A stretch of 64,000 bases of DNA from Rosenbergiella australiborealis (GTDB lineage: Bacteria > Pseudomonadota > Gammaproteobacteria > Enterobacterales > Enterobacteriaceae). Below the pieces are notes generated by a model, which was not told where the DNA came from, did no database searches, and saw only the letters and a program-made list of their open reading frames with translations. Each line of letters begins with the position of its first letter. Position 1 is the first letter of the stretch. This document shows positions 9,096 through 19,754 of the stretch, one piece after another. The stretch is taken from contig NZ_JABBFO010000002.1 of assembly GCF_018494035.1 (NCBI RefSeq), positions 62,001 through 126,000 of the forward strand, read 5' to 3'. Made by a program: the position numbers and the translations under genes.

Positions 9096-9410
9096 TCATT
9101 TGATTTGCATATCGTTCACGACATACCGTACTCCAGGTACCGTACGTGTGACATTGATAGCTTTTTGAGCCATTAGTGCAGAACCCACAAAGCCACTGAG
9201 TTGTACACGTCCTTTGAAGGTTTCAACATTAATTTCGGTTGAATTTAAATCTTTCTCACCGAGCAGTTTTGCTTTAACTTTGGTGGTCACTACGGTGTCA
9301 TCGATGTAACCGCCTGTCCCTTCGTGAGTCGGCGTTGGTGCACAGCCCGCGAGTGATACGCCAAGAGTCGTGGCTAATAAAGCACTTGTGATTAATTTTG
9401 CAAACTTCAT
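9096..9410 (-). CDS. BON-domain lipoprotein
   Basis: 104 residues. A signal peptide with lipobox LAGC (Cys23) predicts an outer- or inner-membrane lipoprotein. It is followed by a single BON domain (about 37-104: DDTVVTTKVKAKLLGEKDL, ETFKGRVQLSGFV, V.GVRYVVNDMQIK), as in OsmY/DolP-type proteins, which bind membrane or phospholipid. It is a monocistronic gene between ompW and trpA, where E. coli has yciE-yciF-yciG. The exact role is unknown. Confidence 0.85.
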   Translation of the reverse strand: MKFAKLITSALLATTLGVSLAGCAPTPTHEGTGGYIDDTVVTTKVKAKLLGEKDLNSTEINVETFKGRVQLSGFVGSALMAQKAINVTRTVPGVRYVVNDMQIK

Positions 9411-9531
9411 TTGATGCCTCCCTGTTAACCCAAGATTAGATAGTGATCGTCTTAACAGCTCAAATTTAGCCTAATAATACAAAATCTACCAATAATTCTA
9501 CTGAGTATCCTCGCCGAAACGAGGATATCGA

Positions 9532-10338
9532 TTATTTCTTGGTCGCCTGCTTAAGTTCTGCAACAAAATCACGCAGTGCTTCGAGTAAGCGTTGTGGATC
9601 CTGCGAGTGCTGTTCAATGATTTTTACAGTGGCTGAGCCTGCGATGGCGCCTGCAGCGCCAGAGTCTATCGCTGCCTTCACTTGTTCCGGTTGAGAAATA
9701 CCAAACCCTTGAATAGCTGGCGGTGCGCCATATTGCGTTAATTTATCAACTAAATGGGCTAACGAAGTGGTTGCCCGATTTTCTGCCCCTGTCACGCCTG
9801 CACGTGAAAGGAGATAGGTATAACCTTTTCCCCATTGGCCTATCGCTTCAATAAGCGCATCGTCAGCGTTAGGTGGACAGATAAAAATAGGGGCAATACC
9901 ATGTCGTGAAGCAGCCTGACGGAAGGGGAGCGACTCTTCAATGGGAACATCGGCGATTAATACTGAATCAACACCGGCTTGTGCACAGCGTTGGTAAAAT
10001 TCATCAATCCCCTGACTGAAGACTAAATTAGCGTACATCAGTAAACCGATGGGTAGTTGCGGATATTTTTCACGAACTTGACGCAGAATATCAAAACATT
10101 TTTGTGCGGTGATACCCCCTGCAAATGCACGTAGCGTGGCAGCTTGGATAGTTGGGCCATCTGCTAGGGGGTCAGAAAAAGGAATCCCTAATTCAAGGGC
10201 ATCTGCACCACCTTCGACTAATGCATCGATAATCTGTAACGAGAGCTCAGGCGTGGGATCGCCTAATGTCACAAACGGGACGAACGCGCCCTGTTGTTGT
10301 TCCGCCAGACGGGAAAAGAGGGTTGCATAACGGTCCAT
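9532..10338 (-). CDS. trpA: Tryptophan synthase alpha subunit
   Basis: Cleaves indole-3-glycerol phosphate to indole and glyceraldehyde-3-phosphate. 268 residues. Catalytic Glu49 and Asp60 are in place ([16 protein letters not shown]), as is the phosphate-binding GFGIS / [10 protein letters not shown] region. Its ATG overlaps the trpB stop (taatg), so translation is coupled and the alpha2beta2 complex can be made in equal amounts. It is the last gene of the operon. Confidence 0.99.
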   Translation of the reverse strand: MDRYATLFSRLAEQQQGAFVPFVTLGDPTPELSLQIIDALVEGGADALELGIPFSDPLADGPTIQAATLRAFAGGITAQKCFDILRQVREKYPQLPIGLLMYANLVFSQGIDEFYQRCAQAGVDSVLIADVPIEESLPFRQAASRHGIAPIFICPPNADDALIEAIGQWGKGYTYLLSRAGVTGAENRATTSLAHLVDKLTQYGAPPAIQGFGISQPEQVKAAIDSGAAGAIAGSATVKIIEQHSQDPQRLLEALRDFVAELKQATKK

Positions 10339-11528
10339 TAGATTTCTCCCCGCTGTTGTAAAATATCATACACAGTAAAAATATCTTTATCACCGCGCCC
10401 AGATAAATTAACCACTAAGAGTTGCTCTTTTTCGGGGTCTGATTGGGCGAGCTTTATTGCATGAGCGAGCGCGTGCGAGGATTCTAAGGCTGGAATAATC
10501 CCCTCCGCTTTACAAAGTGCTTTGAACGCTTCTAGGGCTTCATCATCTGTAATTGAAACGTAATCCGCACGACCGATGCTATTTAAATAAGCATGTTGGG
10601 GACCGACTGAAGGGAAATCGAGCCCTGCAGAAATGGAGTAGGATTCTTCAATCTGTCCTTCTAATGTCTGCATCATCGGTGCTTTCATACCAAAATAGAT
10701 CCCGGTGCGGCCATGTTTTAGTGGTGCACCGTGCTCGCCGCTTTCAATACCGTGTCCGGCCGGCTCGACACCAATTAGTTGAACGTCAGGGGTGTCAATA
10801 AAGTCGGCAAACATACCAATCGCGTTCGATCCGCCACCCACACAAGCAATGATCGCATCCGGAAGTCGTCCCTCTTGCTCTAGGATTTGCTGGCGGGTCT
10901 CTTCACCAATCATTCGCTGAAACTCTCGGACGATGGTCGGGAATGGGTGAGGGCCTGCTGCCGTACCGAGCATATAGTGCGCGGTTTCATAGCTGCCTGA
11001 CCAGTCACGAAGAGCCTCATTACATGCATCTTTTAAGGTTGAAGAGCCACTGTGAACCGGGATAACTTCTGCCCCCATTAGCCGCATACGAAAAACGTTA
11101 GGGGACTGGCGCTCAACGTCTTTTGCACCCATGTAAATACGACACTTCATCCCCAACAATGCACAGGCTAATGCAGATGCCACACCGTGTTGTCCGGCAC
11201 CCGTCTCGGCGATAATTTCATTTTTCCCCATACGTTTAGCGAGGAGTGCTTGGCCTAATACTTGATTGGTTTTGTGAGCACCGCCATGCAACAGGTCTTC
11301 ACGTTTTAGATAAAGACGTGTTTTAGTTCCTTTTGTCAAATTCTGACAAAGGGTCAGGGCCGTTGGACGCCCCGCGTAATCTTTGAGCAACTGGGTAAAT
11401 TGTTGTTGAAACGCCGGGTCGCGCTGTGCGCTGACAAAAGCTTCTTCGAGTTGTGCTAATGCGGGCATTAATATTTGTGGAACATATTGTCCACCGAATT
11501 CACCAAAATAAGGATTTAATAATGTCAT
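10338..11528 (-). CDS. trpB: Tryptophan synthase beta subunit
   Basis: PLP enzyme joining indole and serine to tryptophan. 396 residues, the normal length. The PLP lysine is K86 in HGGAHKTNQ, the phosphate-binding loop is [10 protein letters not shown], and the ETGAGQHG motif that contacts the substrate carboxylate is intact. 13 bp downstream of trpC; overlaps trpA. Confidence 0.99.
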   Translation of the reverse strand: MTLLNPYFGEFGGQYVPQILMPALAQLEEAFVSAQRDPAFQQQFTQLLKDYAGRPTALTLCQNLTKGTKTRLYLKREDLLHGGAHKTNQVLGQALLAKRMGKNEIIAETGAGQHGVASALACALLGMKCRIYMGAKDVERQSPNVFRMRLMGAEVIPVHSGSSTLKDACNEALRDWSGSYETAHYMLGTAAGPHPFPTIVREFQRMIGEETRQQILEQEGRLPDAIIACVGGGSNAIGMFADFIDTPDVQLIGVEPAGHGIESGEHGAPLKHGRTGIYFGMKAPMMQTLEGQIEESYSISAGLDFPSVGPQHAYLNSIGRADYVSITDDEALEAFKALCKAEGIIPALESSHALAHAIKLAQSDPEKEQLLVVNLSGRGDKDIFTVYDILQQRGEI

Positions 11529-11541
11529 TGTCAGTATCCAA

Positions 11542-12924
11542 TTATTGTTGACTAGCGTGCGTTGCGTAGGTGTTGATGATGGAAAAGACCTGATTCAGCT
11601 TTTGTTTATCCTTTTCGCCAGGTGAGGATTCGATAGCAGAATTAAGATCAACGCCAGCACAGCCGAGGGTTAATGCTTGCATAATATTCTCTTCACCGAT
11701 TCCACCTGCAAGAATAACGTTATCAAGCGACTGGTTAGCCAGTAGTTTCCAATCAAAAGATTGACCACTGCCACCATGGCCATTATCAAAAATATAACGG
11801 TCTATGCCAATCCACCCTCGATCGGGAAGATGCCCATCAATTTTAAAGGCTTTCCAGATTTGGCAATCAGCCGGTAATAAGTCGCGTAAACGGCGGACAT
11901 AAGATGGGTCTTCGCTACCGTGTAATTGAACGGCTGAAAGACCGAGGGTTTCAACTTTTATCGCAATATCGCCCACTTCTACATCGCGGAAAACCCCAAC
12001 ATAACGTAGGGGAGCACTGTCTATGATTGCCTTAGCTTGTTGTTCGGTCACATATCGAGGTGAGCTTTCAACAAAAATTAAGCCGCCGTAGAGTGCGCCC
12101 GCTTGGTAAGCAGCTTGTGCATCCTGCGCGCGCGTTAGTCCACAGACTTTATTTTCCCCCGATAAGAGGCGTTTTACGGCAAAACGGAGGTCATCTTCCG
12201 ACATCAATGAGGAGCCGACAAGAAATCCTTGTGCGTAGTGATTCAACGCTTTAATTTGCGCGTAATGCTGGATCCCTGACTCACTGATCACAACTGTTGT
12301 GGCAGGAAGTTGTGGGGCAAGTAAACGCGTTTTAGAGGTGTCTACGGAGAGGTCTCGTAAGTCGCGGTTATTGATACCGACAACCTCCGCATTGAGTGCA
12401 ATAGCTCTCTCCAACTCCTCTTGGTTACTCACTTCCGTCAAAATACCCATTTTTAACGTGTTAGCCACGTCAGCGAGTTGTCGATATTGCTCATCGTCTA
12501 ACACTGAGAGCATTAACAGAATGGCATCCGCTTGATAAAAGCGTGCTAACCAAATTTGATAGGGGTCAATAATAAAATCTTTACACAGCACGGGTTGATG
12601 GACAGCCTGACGTACGATGGGAAGAAAAGCAAAATCGCCTTGAAAATATTTCTCATCGGTAAGGACTGAAATCGCCGAAGCATAGTCACGATATACGGTC
12701 GCAATGGCCTGTGGATCGAAAATATCGCGAATCAATCCTTTAGAGGGTGAGGCTTTTTTACACTCTAAAATGAAAGCAGGGTTGTGCTGACGCAGTGCCG
12801 CGATGAATGAACGATCACTAGGGACAACCTCGGCTTGAAACGAAGCTAATGGTTGAGTGGCTTTCCGTGCGTCAATCCAAACTTTTTTATCATCAACAAT
12901 TTTTTGAAGTACGGTACCCTGCAT
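11542..12924 (-). CDS. trpC: Bifunctional indole-3-glycerol-phosphate synthase / phosphoribosylanthranilate isomerase (TrpCF)
   Basis: 460 residues. The N-terminal IGPS half (1-about 255) shows [24 protein letters not shown] and ISESGI. The C-terminal PRAI (TrpF) half shows [12 protein letters not shown] with the catalytic Cys, and FDNGHGGSG with the catalytic Asp. The two (beta/alpha)8 domains are fused as in E. coli. The ATG follows the trpD stop by 1 bp with agagga as ribosome site, so it is translationally coupled. Confidence 0.98.
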   Translation of the reverse strand: MQGTVLQKIVDDKKVWIDARKATQPLASFQAEVVPSDRSFIAALRQHNPAFILECKKASPSKGLIRDIFDPQAIATVYRDYASAISVLTDEKYFQGDFAFLPIVRQAVHQPVLCKDFIIDPYQIWLARFYQADAILLMLSVLDDEQYRQLADVANTLKMGILTEVSNQEELERAIALNAEVVGINNRDLRDLSVDTSKTRLLAPQLPATTVVISESGIQHYAQIKALNHYAQGFLVGSSLMSEDDLRFAVKRLLSGENKVCGLTRAQDAQAAYQAGALYGGLIFVESSPRYVTEQQAKAIIDSAPLRYVGVFRDVEVGDIAIKVETLGLSAVQLHGSEDPSYVRRLRDLLPADCQIWKAFKIDGHLPDRGWIGIDRYIFDNGHGGSGQSFDWKLLANQSLDNVILAGGIGEENIMQALTLGCAGVDLNSAIESSPGEKDKQKLNQVFSIINTYATHASQQ

Positions 12925-12925
12925 A

Positions 12926-13924
12926 TTATCCTCTTGCGGCTAAAGCTGTAACACATTGATAGGCAGCACCACTACGCAATACTGCTAACGCTTTGGCAGC
13001 ATTATCACGTAAATTTTCTTGTCCAAACAGTTTCATCAGCATGGCAACATTAATCGCGATAGCATGCTCGTGCGCCTCTTTACCTTTACCCTGAAGTAAT
13101 TGCTGTAAAATGTCACGATTTTCTTCAGGAGAGCCCCCACGAAGACTGTCCACCGGATGAGTGGTCAGCCCGAAATCTTCTGGACTAATCTGGTAGCGTG
13201 TAATTTCGTTATCTCTCAACTCGGCCACTTCAGTCGGACTATGGATTGCGATTTCATCCATCCCCCCGCCATGAACGACGGCGGCACGTTGATAGCCCAA
13301 GACGCGCAGTGTTTCGGCTATAGGTTGAACCAATTCCGGACTATAAACGCCGATCAAGGCTAACGGTGGACGCGCCGGGTTGATCAGTGGCCCTAAAACA
13401 TTGAATAGCGTCCGAGTCCCCAATTGCTTGCGTACCGGCATAGCATGGCGAAAACCGCTGTGATAGTGCGGGGCGAAGAGAAAACAGACATTAAGATCAT
13501 CCAGTGCTTTACGAGCCTCCACCGCAGGCATATCTAAATTGATACCAAAAGCGGCTAAAAGATCTGAGGAACCTGATTTGCTTGAGACACTACGGTTACC
13601 GTGTTTTGCCACTTTATAGCCGCAAGCTGCTGCGACAAAGGCACTGGCAGTAGAAATATTAATACTATTAGAACCATCTCCCCCGGTACCCACGATATCG
13701 GCAAATAAGGTTTCAGGGCGTGGGAAAGGGAGGGCATGGTTAAGAAACGCCGTTGCTGCGCCGGCAATTTCTTGCGGTGACTCACCTCGTACTTTCATGG
13801 CAATTAGCAAACCGGCTAAACTTACGGGATCAATTTCGCCTTTTACGACAGCTGAGAAAAGTTGTTCACTTTCTTGCTGATTCAACGGTTTGCCTTGGTA
13901 TAGACGTTCAAGGAGCATTTTCAT
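12926..13924 (-). CDS. trpD: Anthranilate phosphoribosyltransferase
   Basis: Transfers phosphoribose from PRPP to anthranilate. 332 residues with the PRPP loop [30 protein letters not shown] and the metal-binding DE ([12 protein letters not shown]). It is not fused to the glutaminase, unlike E. coli TrpGD. The start is placed at 13924 ([11 protein letters not shown], colinear with other TrpD) because aaggg lies 6 nt upstream; the in-frame ATG at 13930 abuts that site and is less likely. Confidence 0.97.
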   Translation of the reverse strand: MKMLLERLYQGKPLNQQESEQLFSAVVKGEIDPVSLAGLLIAMKVRGESPQEIAGAATAFLNHALPFPRPETLFADIVGTGGDGSNSINISTASAFVAAACGYKVAKHGNRSVSSKSGSSDLLAAFGINLDMPAVEARKALDDLNVCFLFAPHYHSGFRHAMPVRKQLGTRTLFNVLGPLINPARPPLALIGVYSPELVQPIAETLRVLGYQRAAVVHGGGMDEIAIHSPTEVAELRDNEITRYQISPEDFGLTTHPVDSLRGGSPEENRDILQQLLQGKGKEAHEHAIAINVAMLMKLFGQENLRDNAAKALAVLRSGAAYQCVTALAARG

Positions 13925-13933
13925 AGTCATCCC

Positions 13934-14515
13934 TTAAGGTTGTAACGCCCAAGCGAGCGTTTGTTCCAATAGTTTCGCGCCATGCGTGGTGAGAATAGAT
14001 TCGGGATGAAATTGAAATCCACAAACTCGGTCGTGATCCTGTCTGACCGCCATCACCATGTCATTGAACGTAGCATTTACCGTTAATGTCGAGGGGATAT
14101 TACTTCCCACTAGCGAGTGGTAGCGAGCAACAGGTAGCGGACAAGGTAATTGCTCGAACATCCCGAGATGATCATGAACAATCTCTGAGGCTTTACCGTG
14201 CAAAATTTCCCCAGCTTGACCTACCGTCCCCCCATAACTTTCCACGATTGCTTGGTGCCCTAAACAAATCCCAATAATCGGTACCTTCCCGCGTAACTGA
14301 CGAATTAACTCAGGCATACAACCGGCATCACTTGGGGCACCTGGTCCAGGGGATAGCAGAATCACCGGCTGTTGTAGGGTATCGACTGTCGCAACCAGCT
14401 GTTCAACGGGGACATTATTTCTAAAAATAATGACTCGATGTCCAAATGTTCTTAGTTGATCGACCAAGTTGTAGGTAAATGAATCAAAATTATCAACTAA
14501 TAAAATATCAGCCAT
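13934..14515 (-). CDS. trpG: Anthranilate synthase glutamine amidotransferase subunit
   Basis: Supplies ammonia from glutamine to TrpE. 193 residues. Class I glutaminase triad: C84 in GICLGHQAI, with H and E in FQFHPES. A stand-alone gene, separate from trpD by 9 bp. The start at 14515 overlaps the trpE stop (taatg), supporting coupled synthesis of the TrpE-TrpG complex; the longer frame to 14533 lies inside trpE and is not supported. Confidence 0.97.
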   Translation of the reverse strand: MADILLVDNFDSFTYNLVDQLRTFGHRVIIFRNNVPVEQLVATVDTLQQPVILLSPGPGAPSDAGCMPELIRQLRGKVPIIGICLGHQAIVESYGGTVGQAGEILHGKASEIVHDHLGMFEQLPCPLPVARYHSLVGSNIPSTLTVNATFNDMVMAVRQDHDRVCGFQFHPESILTTHGAKLLEQTLAWALQP

Positions 14516-16071
14516 TAGAAGATCTCCTGGCAATGGTGGGCAGTGGCGATAGCTCTCAGTACAGCACGTGCTTTGTTACGGCTTTCATCGGCTTCAGATT
14601 GCGGGTCAGAGTCAAGCACTACCCCTGCGCCGGCTTGTACAGTAGCAATACCCTTTTCGACATAAGCAGAGCGGATTACGATACAGGTATCAAAGTCACC
14701 GGATCCGGTAAAATAACCCACTGCACCGCCGTAGCTACCACGGCGAGTTTTTTCATGTTCTGCAATAAGCTGCATTGCACGGACTTTCGGCGCACCGCTT
14801 AATGTACCCATATTCATACAGGCGCGATAAGCATGTAGAACATCTAAATCGTCACGTAAACGCCCGACAACGCGTGAAACCAAGTGCATGACGAAGGTGT
14901 AACGGTCAACTTTAGTCAGGTCTGCGACATAGCGGCTGCCTGGCGTGCAAATTCGAGCGAGATCATTACGTGCTAAGTCGACTAACATAAGATGTTCGGA
15001 CATCTCTTTTTCATCGCTACGCATATCCAATTCAATACGGCTATCTAAATCCAAATTCAATGATCCATCGGCATGTCGTCCGCGCGGTCGCGTACCAGCA
15101 ATCGGATAGATTTCGATTTGACGGGTCTGCGCGTCATATTTTAGTGAGCTTTCTGGGGATGCCCCAAACAAGCTGAAATCTTGGTCTTGTAAAAAAAACA
15201 TATAAGGACTTGGATTGCTTTTTTTCAATACATCGTAAGCGGCAAGCGGTGATGGACAAGGAAGTGAAAAGCGACGCGATGGAACCACTTGGAATATTTC
15301 ACCTTGGCGGATAGCAACTTGTAATTTTTTGACAATATTGCAGTAAGTCTCATCATCCTGAGTGCAGGTTAATTGCATGTCTGGAACCGCTAAAACCGAC
15401 AATTTGCTGGGTGTTATCAGCATCTGTTGATGTAACTGATGCAGTCTTGCTTGTAAGCGTTGAAATTCTTCGCTGTTATCGGTAAATAGGCTCGCTTGCA
15501 GTCGTGCTTGTTGTGTTTGATGATCAAGCACTAACAGCGTTTCAGCCAGATAAAAACAGTAGTCGGGACACGCTTGATCTTGCTCGAGTGGGGGTAACGA
15601 TTCAAATCCAGCGACTAAGTCATAAGCAAAAAGCCCCCCTAAAAAAAGCGCGTGTCGTTGTTGGTCGCTGTCAGAAATGAGTGTGGGGATAAGGCGTAGC
15701 ACATCAAATACTGACGAAGAGGTTAATCGACTGTCCTCATCTTGCATTTCTGAGGGAGAGGTGAAAACGATTTCTAGGCGATTGGCTGAGGCTTTCACTT
15801 CTGCTTCGTGAGGAAGGTTTTCGCATAGCAAAGGCAATACGCTTTGACCGTTATCGCTCATTGCCTGAACAGTTACGGTATTGCCCAGTGCACTAATACG
15901 CAGGGCGCTATCTACGATCATCAAACTTTGTAAGTCATCTTTACTGCTAACATCCGCAGATTCTAATAACAGTGTAGCAGGTCGCGTACCACATAATTGG
16001 TTGAAGAGGGCGGTTGGATCGGCGGAATAAGGCGTTTCAACGGTGATGAGTTTCAGTTTGCTGAGTGTCAT
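14515..16071 (-). CDS. trpE: Anthranilate synthase component I
   Basis: Converts chorismate plus ammonia to anthranilate; first and feedback-regulated step. 518 residues. The tryptophan-binding [14 protein letters not shown] motif near residue 36 is intact, so feedback inhibition is expected. Chorismate-binding blocks follow: [42 protein letters not shown] and [10 protein letters not shown]. First structural gene after the trpL attenuator. Confidence 0.99.
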   Translation of the reverse strand: MTLSKLKLITVETPYSADPTALFNQLCGTRPATLLLESADVSSKDDLQSLMIVDSALRISALGNTVTVQAMSDNGQSVLPLLCENLPHEAEVKASANRLEIVFTSPSEMQDEDSRLTSSSVFDVLRLIPTLISDSDQQRHALFLGGLFAYDLVAGFESLPPLEQDQACPDYCFYLAETLLVLDHQTQQARLQASLFTDNSEEFQRLQARLHQLHQQMLITPSKLSVLAVPDMQLTCTQDDETYCNIVKKLQVAIRQGEIFQVVPSRRFSLPCPSPLAAYDVLKKSNPSPYMFFLQDQDFSLFGASPESSLKYDAQTRQIEIYPIAGTRPRGRHADGSLNLDLDSRIELDMRSDEKEMSEHLMLVDLARNDLARICTPGSRYVADLTKVDRYTFVMHLVSRVVGRLRDDLDVLHAYRACMNMGTLSGAPKVRAMQLIAEHEKTRRGSYGGAVGYFTGSGDFDTCIVIRSAYVEKGIATVQAGAGVVLDSDPQSEADESRNKARAVLRAIATAHHCQEIF

Positions 16072-16096
16072 TTTTATTCTCTATTATTCTTCCAAT

Positions 16097-16119
16097 AAAA
16101 AACCCGCCTAGTGGGCGGG
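16097..16119 (-). terminator. trp attenuator (3:4 hairpin)
   Basis: On the minus strand, cccgcc and ggcggg form a 6-bp GC stem (16114-16119 with 16103-16108) followed by six T residues (16102-16097). It lies between the trpL stop and the trpE start, the position of the attenuator terminator in the E. coli trp leader. Confidence 0.88.
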
Positions 16120-16173
16120 CTTAGAAATCTGCATAGCGGTTATTTTAGCTGGATGCATGACAACGTCGCCCGA

Positions 16174-16227
16174 TTATGGGAGAGTGACGCGCCACCACTG
16201 TAAATGCTTAAAAGTATTAACCAACAT
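16174..16227 (-). CDS. trpL: trp operon leader peptide TrpL
   Basis: A 17-codon frame reading MLVNTFKHLQWWRVTLP then TAA, with agga 9 nt upstream of the ATG. The tandem Trp codons (11-12, followed by Arg) match the WWR of E. coli TrpL, which stalls the ribosome when charged tRNA-Trp is scarce and lets trpE be read through the downstream attenuator. It lies just downstream of the trp promoter/operator. It is too short for ordinary ORF calling. Confidence 0.92.
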   Translation of the reverse strand: MLVNTFKHLQWWRVTLP

Positions 16228-16251
16228 GAGATTGTGTCCTATCAGAAATCT

Positions 16252-16288
16252 TGTGTACTAGTTAACTAGTTCATGGCGGAATTGTCAA
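16252..16288 (-). promoter_or_regulatory. trp promoter and TrpR operator
   Basis: Minus-strand TTGACA (16288-16283), a 17-bp spacer and TTAACT (16265-16260), with the palindrome gaactagttaactagtaca across the -10. This is nearly identical to the E. coli trp promoter/operator, where TrpR-tryptophan blocks RNA polymerase. It lies 68 bp upstream of the divergent rnm start, so TrpR could also affect rnm. Confidence 0.93.
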
Positions 16289-16355
16289 CACTCAAAATGA
16301 ACTAAAAGTGATTTATGAGTGGGGTGAATGTTGAACACGTCAGAGAGAATATATT

Positions 16356-17231
16356 TTGACCGAAATTGTACGAGCGAATATTTATGATTTACATACTCAT
16401 ACCCAAGCCTCAGATGGCCTCTTAAGCGCGCAGGAGCTAGTATTGCGAGCCAGTGCACGTGGTGTCACGGTATTAGCCATTACCGATCACGATACCACGG
16501 CTGCACTTGAAGAGGCCCAGACCGCAATTACTGCACATAATCTCGACCTAACATTGATTTCGGGCGTTGAGATTTCTACGTTGTGGGAAAATCATGAAAT
16601 TCACATTGTTGGCTTGGGGTTTGACCCACGTCATCCGGCCATGGTGACATTATTGCAAGAACAGGTCCAACGGCGTGATGCGCGAGCAGAAATGATTGCT
16701 GAGCGTCTGGCTAAAGCTGGCATTGACGGTGCATTAATCGGTGCAAAAGAAGAAGCGGGAGACGGGCAAATTACCCGCGCACATTTCGCACGTTATTTAA
16801 TCCGACTGGGTAAAGCGGAAACCATGGCGCAGGTCTTTAAGAACTACCTTGCGCGTGGCAAAACAGGTTATGTACCTGCCCAATGGTGTAGCATTCTTGC
16901 CGCGGTACAGGCGATTCACCAAGCCGGCGGTATCGCCGTAGTAGCTCATCCCGCGCGGTATCAATTATCAACGAAATGGTTAAAAAGATTGTTGGCTTAC
17001 TTTGCAGAGATTGGTGGCGATGCAATGGAGGTGGCACAGTGTCAACAGGCTCCGAATGAGCGTCAACAATTGGCTCAGTATGCGCTAGACTATGCTTTAT
17101 CAGCGTCATTAGGGTCTGATTTTCACCAGCCCTGTGCTTGGATAGAGTTAGGCCGTAAATTATGGCTACCGAAAGATGTTATTCCCGTGTGGGAAAAATT
17201 CCCCGCTTTAGCTGCCCCGATGAGAGGGTAG
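16356..17231 (+). CDS. rnm: RNase AM (PHP-domain 5'-3' exoribonuclease, YciV/TrpH)
   Basis: PHP-fold phosphoesterase known in E. coli to trim 5' ends of rRNA precursors and degrade short RNAs. 291 residues. Metal-binding motifs are YDLHTHTQASDG at the N-terminus, AITDHDTT, GVEIST, VAHPARY and GSDFHQP. The start is a TTG with only a weak ribosome site; an in-frame stop at 16332 excludes a longer form and no ATG lies near. It is divergent from the trp operon and followed by yciO after 9 bp. Confidence 0.93.
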   Translation: MTEIVRANIYDLHTHTQASDGLLSAQELVLRASARGVTVLAITDHDTTAALEEAQTAITAHNLDLTLISGVEISTLWENHEIHIVGLGFDPRHPAMVTLLQEQVQRRDARAEMIAERLAKAGIDGALIGAKEEAGDGQITRAHFARYLIRLGKAETMAQVFKNYLARGKTGYVPAQWCSILAAVQAIHQAGGIAVVAHPARYQLSTKWLKRLLAYFAEIGGDAMEVAQCQQAPNERQQLAQYALDYALSASLGSDFHQPCAWIELGRKLWLPKDVIPVWEKFPALAAPMRG

Positions 17232-17240
17232 GAGAAAACA

Positions 17241-17861
17241 ATGAGTCAATTATTTTATATTCATCCAGAAAATCCCCAGCCGCGCTTAGTGAAACAAGCG
17301 GTGGATCTTATTAATAAAGGGTCTGTGATTGTCTTTCCGACCGACTCTGGCTATGCCATCGGTTGTAAGTTGGAAGATAAAGCTGCGATGGAGCGTATTA
17401 TCCGCTTGAGACAGCTAGATGGACGGCATCATTTTACATTGATGTGTCGTGATTTATCGGAATTATCAACTTATGCACAAGTCGATAATATTGCGTTTCG
17501 ACTTCTCAAAAACAACACACCCGGAAGTTACACTTTTTTATTAAAAGCGACCAAAGAAGTGCCACGTCGTTTAATGAACGAAAAACGCAAAACCATAGGA
17601 CTACGGGTAACCTCACATCCAGTTGCCCAAGCCTTATTGGATGCGTTGGGTGAGCCATTAATGTCTACGACGTTAATTCTCCCAGGCAATGATTTTGCAG
17701 AGTCTGATCCAGAAGAAATCCAGGATAACTTAGGTCATCATGTCGACTTAATCTTAAATGGTGGCACTATCGGCCAGCACCCCACAACGGTGATTGATTT
17801 ATCTGAGGGAACGCCAACTGTCGTGCGCCAAGGCGCAGGCGATATACGTCCTTTTGAATAG
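17241..17861 (+). CDS. yciO: YciO, YrdC/Sua5-like protein
   Basis: 206 residues, the same length as E. coli YciO, a paralogue of the threonylcarbamoyl-AMP synthase TsaC. Features are PTDSGYAIGCK, RHHFTLMCRDLSELSTYA, NNTPGSYTF, KRKTIGLRV and PTTVIDLS. The physiological reaction is not settled. ggaga precedes the ATG. A 12-bp hairpin directly after the stop (17862-17873 with 17880-17891) may terminate rnm-yciO. Confidence 0.95.
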   Translation: MSQLFYIHPENPQPRLVKQAVDLINKGSVIVFPTDSGYAIGCKLEDKAAMERIIRLRQLDGRHHFTLMCRDLSELSTYAQVDNIAFRLLKNNTPGSYTFLLKATKEVPRRLMNEKRKTIGLRVTSHPVAQALLDALGEPLMSTTLILPGNDFAESDPEEIQDNLGHHVDLILNGGTIGQHPTTVIDLSEGTPTVVRQGAGDIRPFE

Positions 17862-17891
17862 GATAATGGGCAAGAGTTATTGCCCATTATC

Positions 17892-18312
17892 TTGGTGTGA
17901 TGATTGGTCAAGACGGATACAAGGTAAGGCTTTGTTTAACGGTTATTCACGCCAATGTTCGATCAACTATTACCGCTCTTATCGGCCAAGTCGTGTTCTA
18001 TGCGAACATTATCGAGTATTGAGTAACGCAGGCCGACTTATCTAAAAATATCTTGCTATCCTTTCACGCGCAGTATTCTTTTTTAGGGGACAATGCTGCC
18101 GACTCTGCGTAGAGAAGGGATGGCATCATCCTCGACACTGCCCTTGCGGCATTGTTCGATTATTAATCGATAAGCGCCCCTTCATCGTCAATTCATAAAA
18201 GGCGTTACATCCGATTAGCCATCCTGTATAATGGCAGTGTAAAATAACTTAAGTTATTGATTTTAAATGAATTAATTAACTGATGCCTGGGAAGGCGACA
18301 GCGGGGCAGTGT
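17892..18312. other. Long intergenic region before rluB
   Basis: About 420 bp where E. coli has yciQ. I see no convincing coding frame. A probable promoter, gTTACA (18204-18209) - 17 bp - TATAAT (18227-18232), lies about 80 bp upstream of rluB. A near-inverted repeat (gacaatgctgcc around 18089 and ggcattgttc around 18147) suggests a structured transcript or a decayed gene; no T-tract terminator accompanies it. Confidence 0.4.
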
Positions 18313-19263
18313 ATGAGTGAGAAGTTACAAAAAGTATTAGCACGGGCTGGGCATGGGTCACGTCGTGAAATTGAAGCGATGATAGCCGCCGGGCGCGTCA
18401 GTGTTGATGGGAAGATTGCGACCCTTGGCGATAGGGTTGAACCCTCAAATGCATTAAAAATTCGTATCGATGGTCGTCAGGTTGCGGTGATTGCAACTGA
18501 AAGTGAAGTATGTCGAGTATTAGCCTATTACAAACCAGAGGGTGAATTGTGTACGCGCAATGATCCTGAGGGGCGTCCTACGGTCTTTGATCGACTCCCT
18601 AAACTGCACGGTGCCCGCTGGATAGCGGTTGGCCGTCTTGACGTGAATACTTGTGGTTTACTGTTATTCACTACCGATGGTGAGCTTGCAAATCGCTTAA
18701 TGCATCCTAGTCGTGAAGTAGAACGTGAGTACGCGGTCCGTGTTTTCGGCCAAGTGGATGACGATAAAATTCGTCAACTCAGTCTTGGGGTCCAACTGGA
18801 AGACGGTCCTGCAGCATTTAAAACGCTGAAGTTTGGCGGGGGCGAAGGGATTAACCAGTGGTATAATGTGACGCTAACCGAAGGGCGAAATCGTGAAGTA
18901 CGTCGTTTGTGGGAAGCGGTAGGCGTACAGGTTAGCCGCTTGATGCGTGTGCGTTATGGCGACATCCACTTACCAAAAGGATTACCACGTGGCGGGTATA
19001 CGGAGATGGATCTTAGTGCCGTTAACTATCTGCGCGAGCTGGTGGGAATGAGCGAAGAAACCGTGTCAAAACTCCCGGTTGAGAAAGATCGCCGTCGCAC
19101 TAAAGCGAACCAGATTCGCCGTGCAGTGAAGCGCCATAATCAAATTTCAGGCCAAACACGCCGACAAGGTGCACGCGGCGAGACGGCCACCAAGAGCAGT
19201 TCATCTTCTGCTGCGGTAAAGTCAAAGCCAAGACCAAGTTCAAAGCGTCAGCTTACTAAGTAA
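18313..19263 (+). CDS. rluB: 23S rRNA pseudouridine-2605 synthase RluB
   Basis: 316 residues. An N-terminal S4 RNA-binding domain ([20 protein letters not shown]) precedes the RsuA-type synthase with catalytic Asp in [35 protein letters not shown] and a Lys/Arg/Ser-rich disordered tail follow; the tail is longer than in E. coli (291 residues). The frame is open from 18283, but the family start MSEKLQKVL is at 18313. Confidence 0.96.
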   Translation: MSEKLQKVLARAGHGSRREIEAMIAAGRVSVDGKIATLGDRVEPSNALKIRIDGRQVAVIATESEVCRVLAYYKPEGELCTRNDPEGRPTVFDRLPKLHGARWIAVGRLDVNTCGLLLFTTDGELANRLMHPSREVEREYAVRVFGQVDDDKIRQLSLGVQLEDGPAAFKTLKFGGGEGINQWYNVTLTEGRNREVRRLWEAVGVQVSRLMRVRYGDIHLPKGLPRGGYTEMDLSAVNYLRELVGMSEETVSKLPVEKDRRRTKANQIRRAVKRHNQISGQTRRQGARGETATKSSSSSAAVKSKPRPSSKRQLTK

Positions 19264-19265
19264 TC

Positions 19266-19289
19266 AATAGGCCCAATAGGGCCTATTTT
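19266..19289 (+). terminator. rluB terminator
   Basis: aataggccc / gggcctatt 9-bp stem (19266-19274, 19279-19287) with loop aata, running into a short T tract, 3 nt after the rluB stop. Confidence 0.8.
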
Positions 19290-19754
19290 ATGCTTAACGT
19301 GTAATCTCTTTACTGCATTATTGTTGTTTATAGTGAAGAATAGCCAATGTTGATCAAGGTTTTTGCTTTTCTATTCCTCGCTATTTAACGCACTGCTTAC
19401 TGCCATCATACCGCTCCATTAGTGTATAGGGTATGTATAATTAAAAATTCCTTTTAATTTATACGTATTCAGCAAAGCGATCGTATTTAGTAATCACTAA
19501 GCGCTGCTTCTGGAAATATAGTTTTCCAATTTCATTTTATCATTAAATGATCTGGCGAGATTTTTTGCTTTTCACTATTAATATTTAAAAATGATCTTAT
19601 CATGATAAAACTATATGTTTAGAATCAGGGCCAAACCGTGCGGCAGCACATAAGCGTTAGCTCAGAGAAATAGGTAAGTTGATAGTAAAATCATTAATGT
19701 TATGAAATCAAATTAATAAAGAAAGAGGCTATCCTTCGGACAACTATCTGATAT
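19290..19754. other. AT-rich gene-free stretch at the left edge of the accessory region
   Basis: About 465 bp of AT-rich DNA between rluB and the hcp cluster. No supported frame, RNA or repeat was recognised. E. coli carries btuR at this point; it is missing here. The composition change marks the start of the accessory region. Confidence 0.4.

Noticed and set aside
14479-14802. 107-codon plus-strand frame across the trpE/trpG junction
   Set aside because: Antisense to trpE, no ribosome site, no domain.
17794-18045. 83-codon frame overlapping the yciO 3' end
   Set aside because: Out of frame with yciO, crosses its stop and the following hairpin, no ribosome site.
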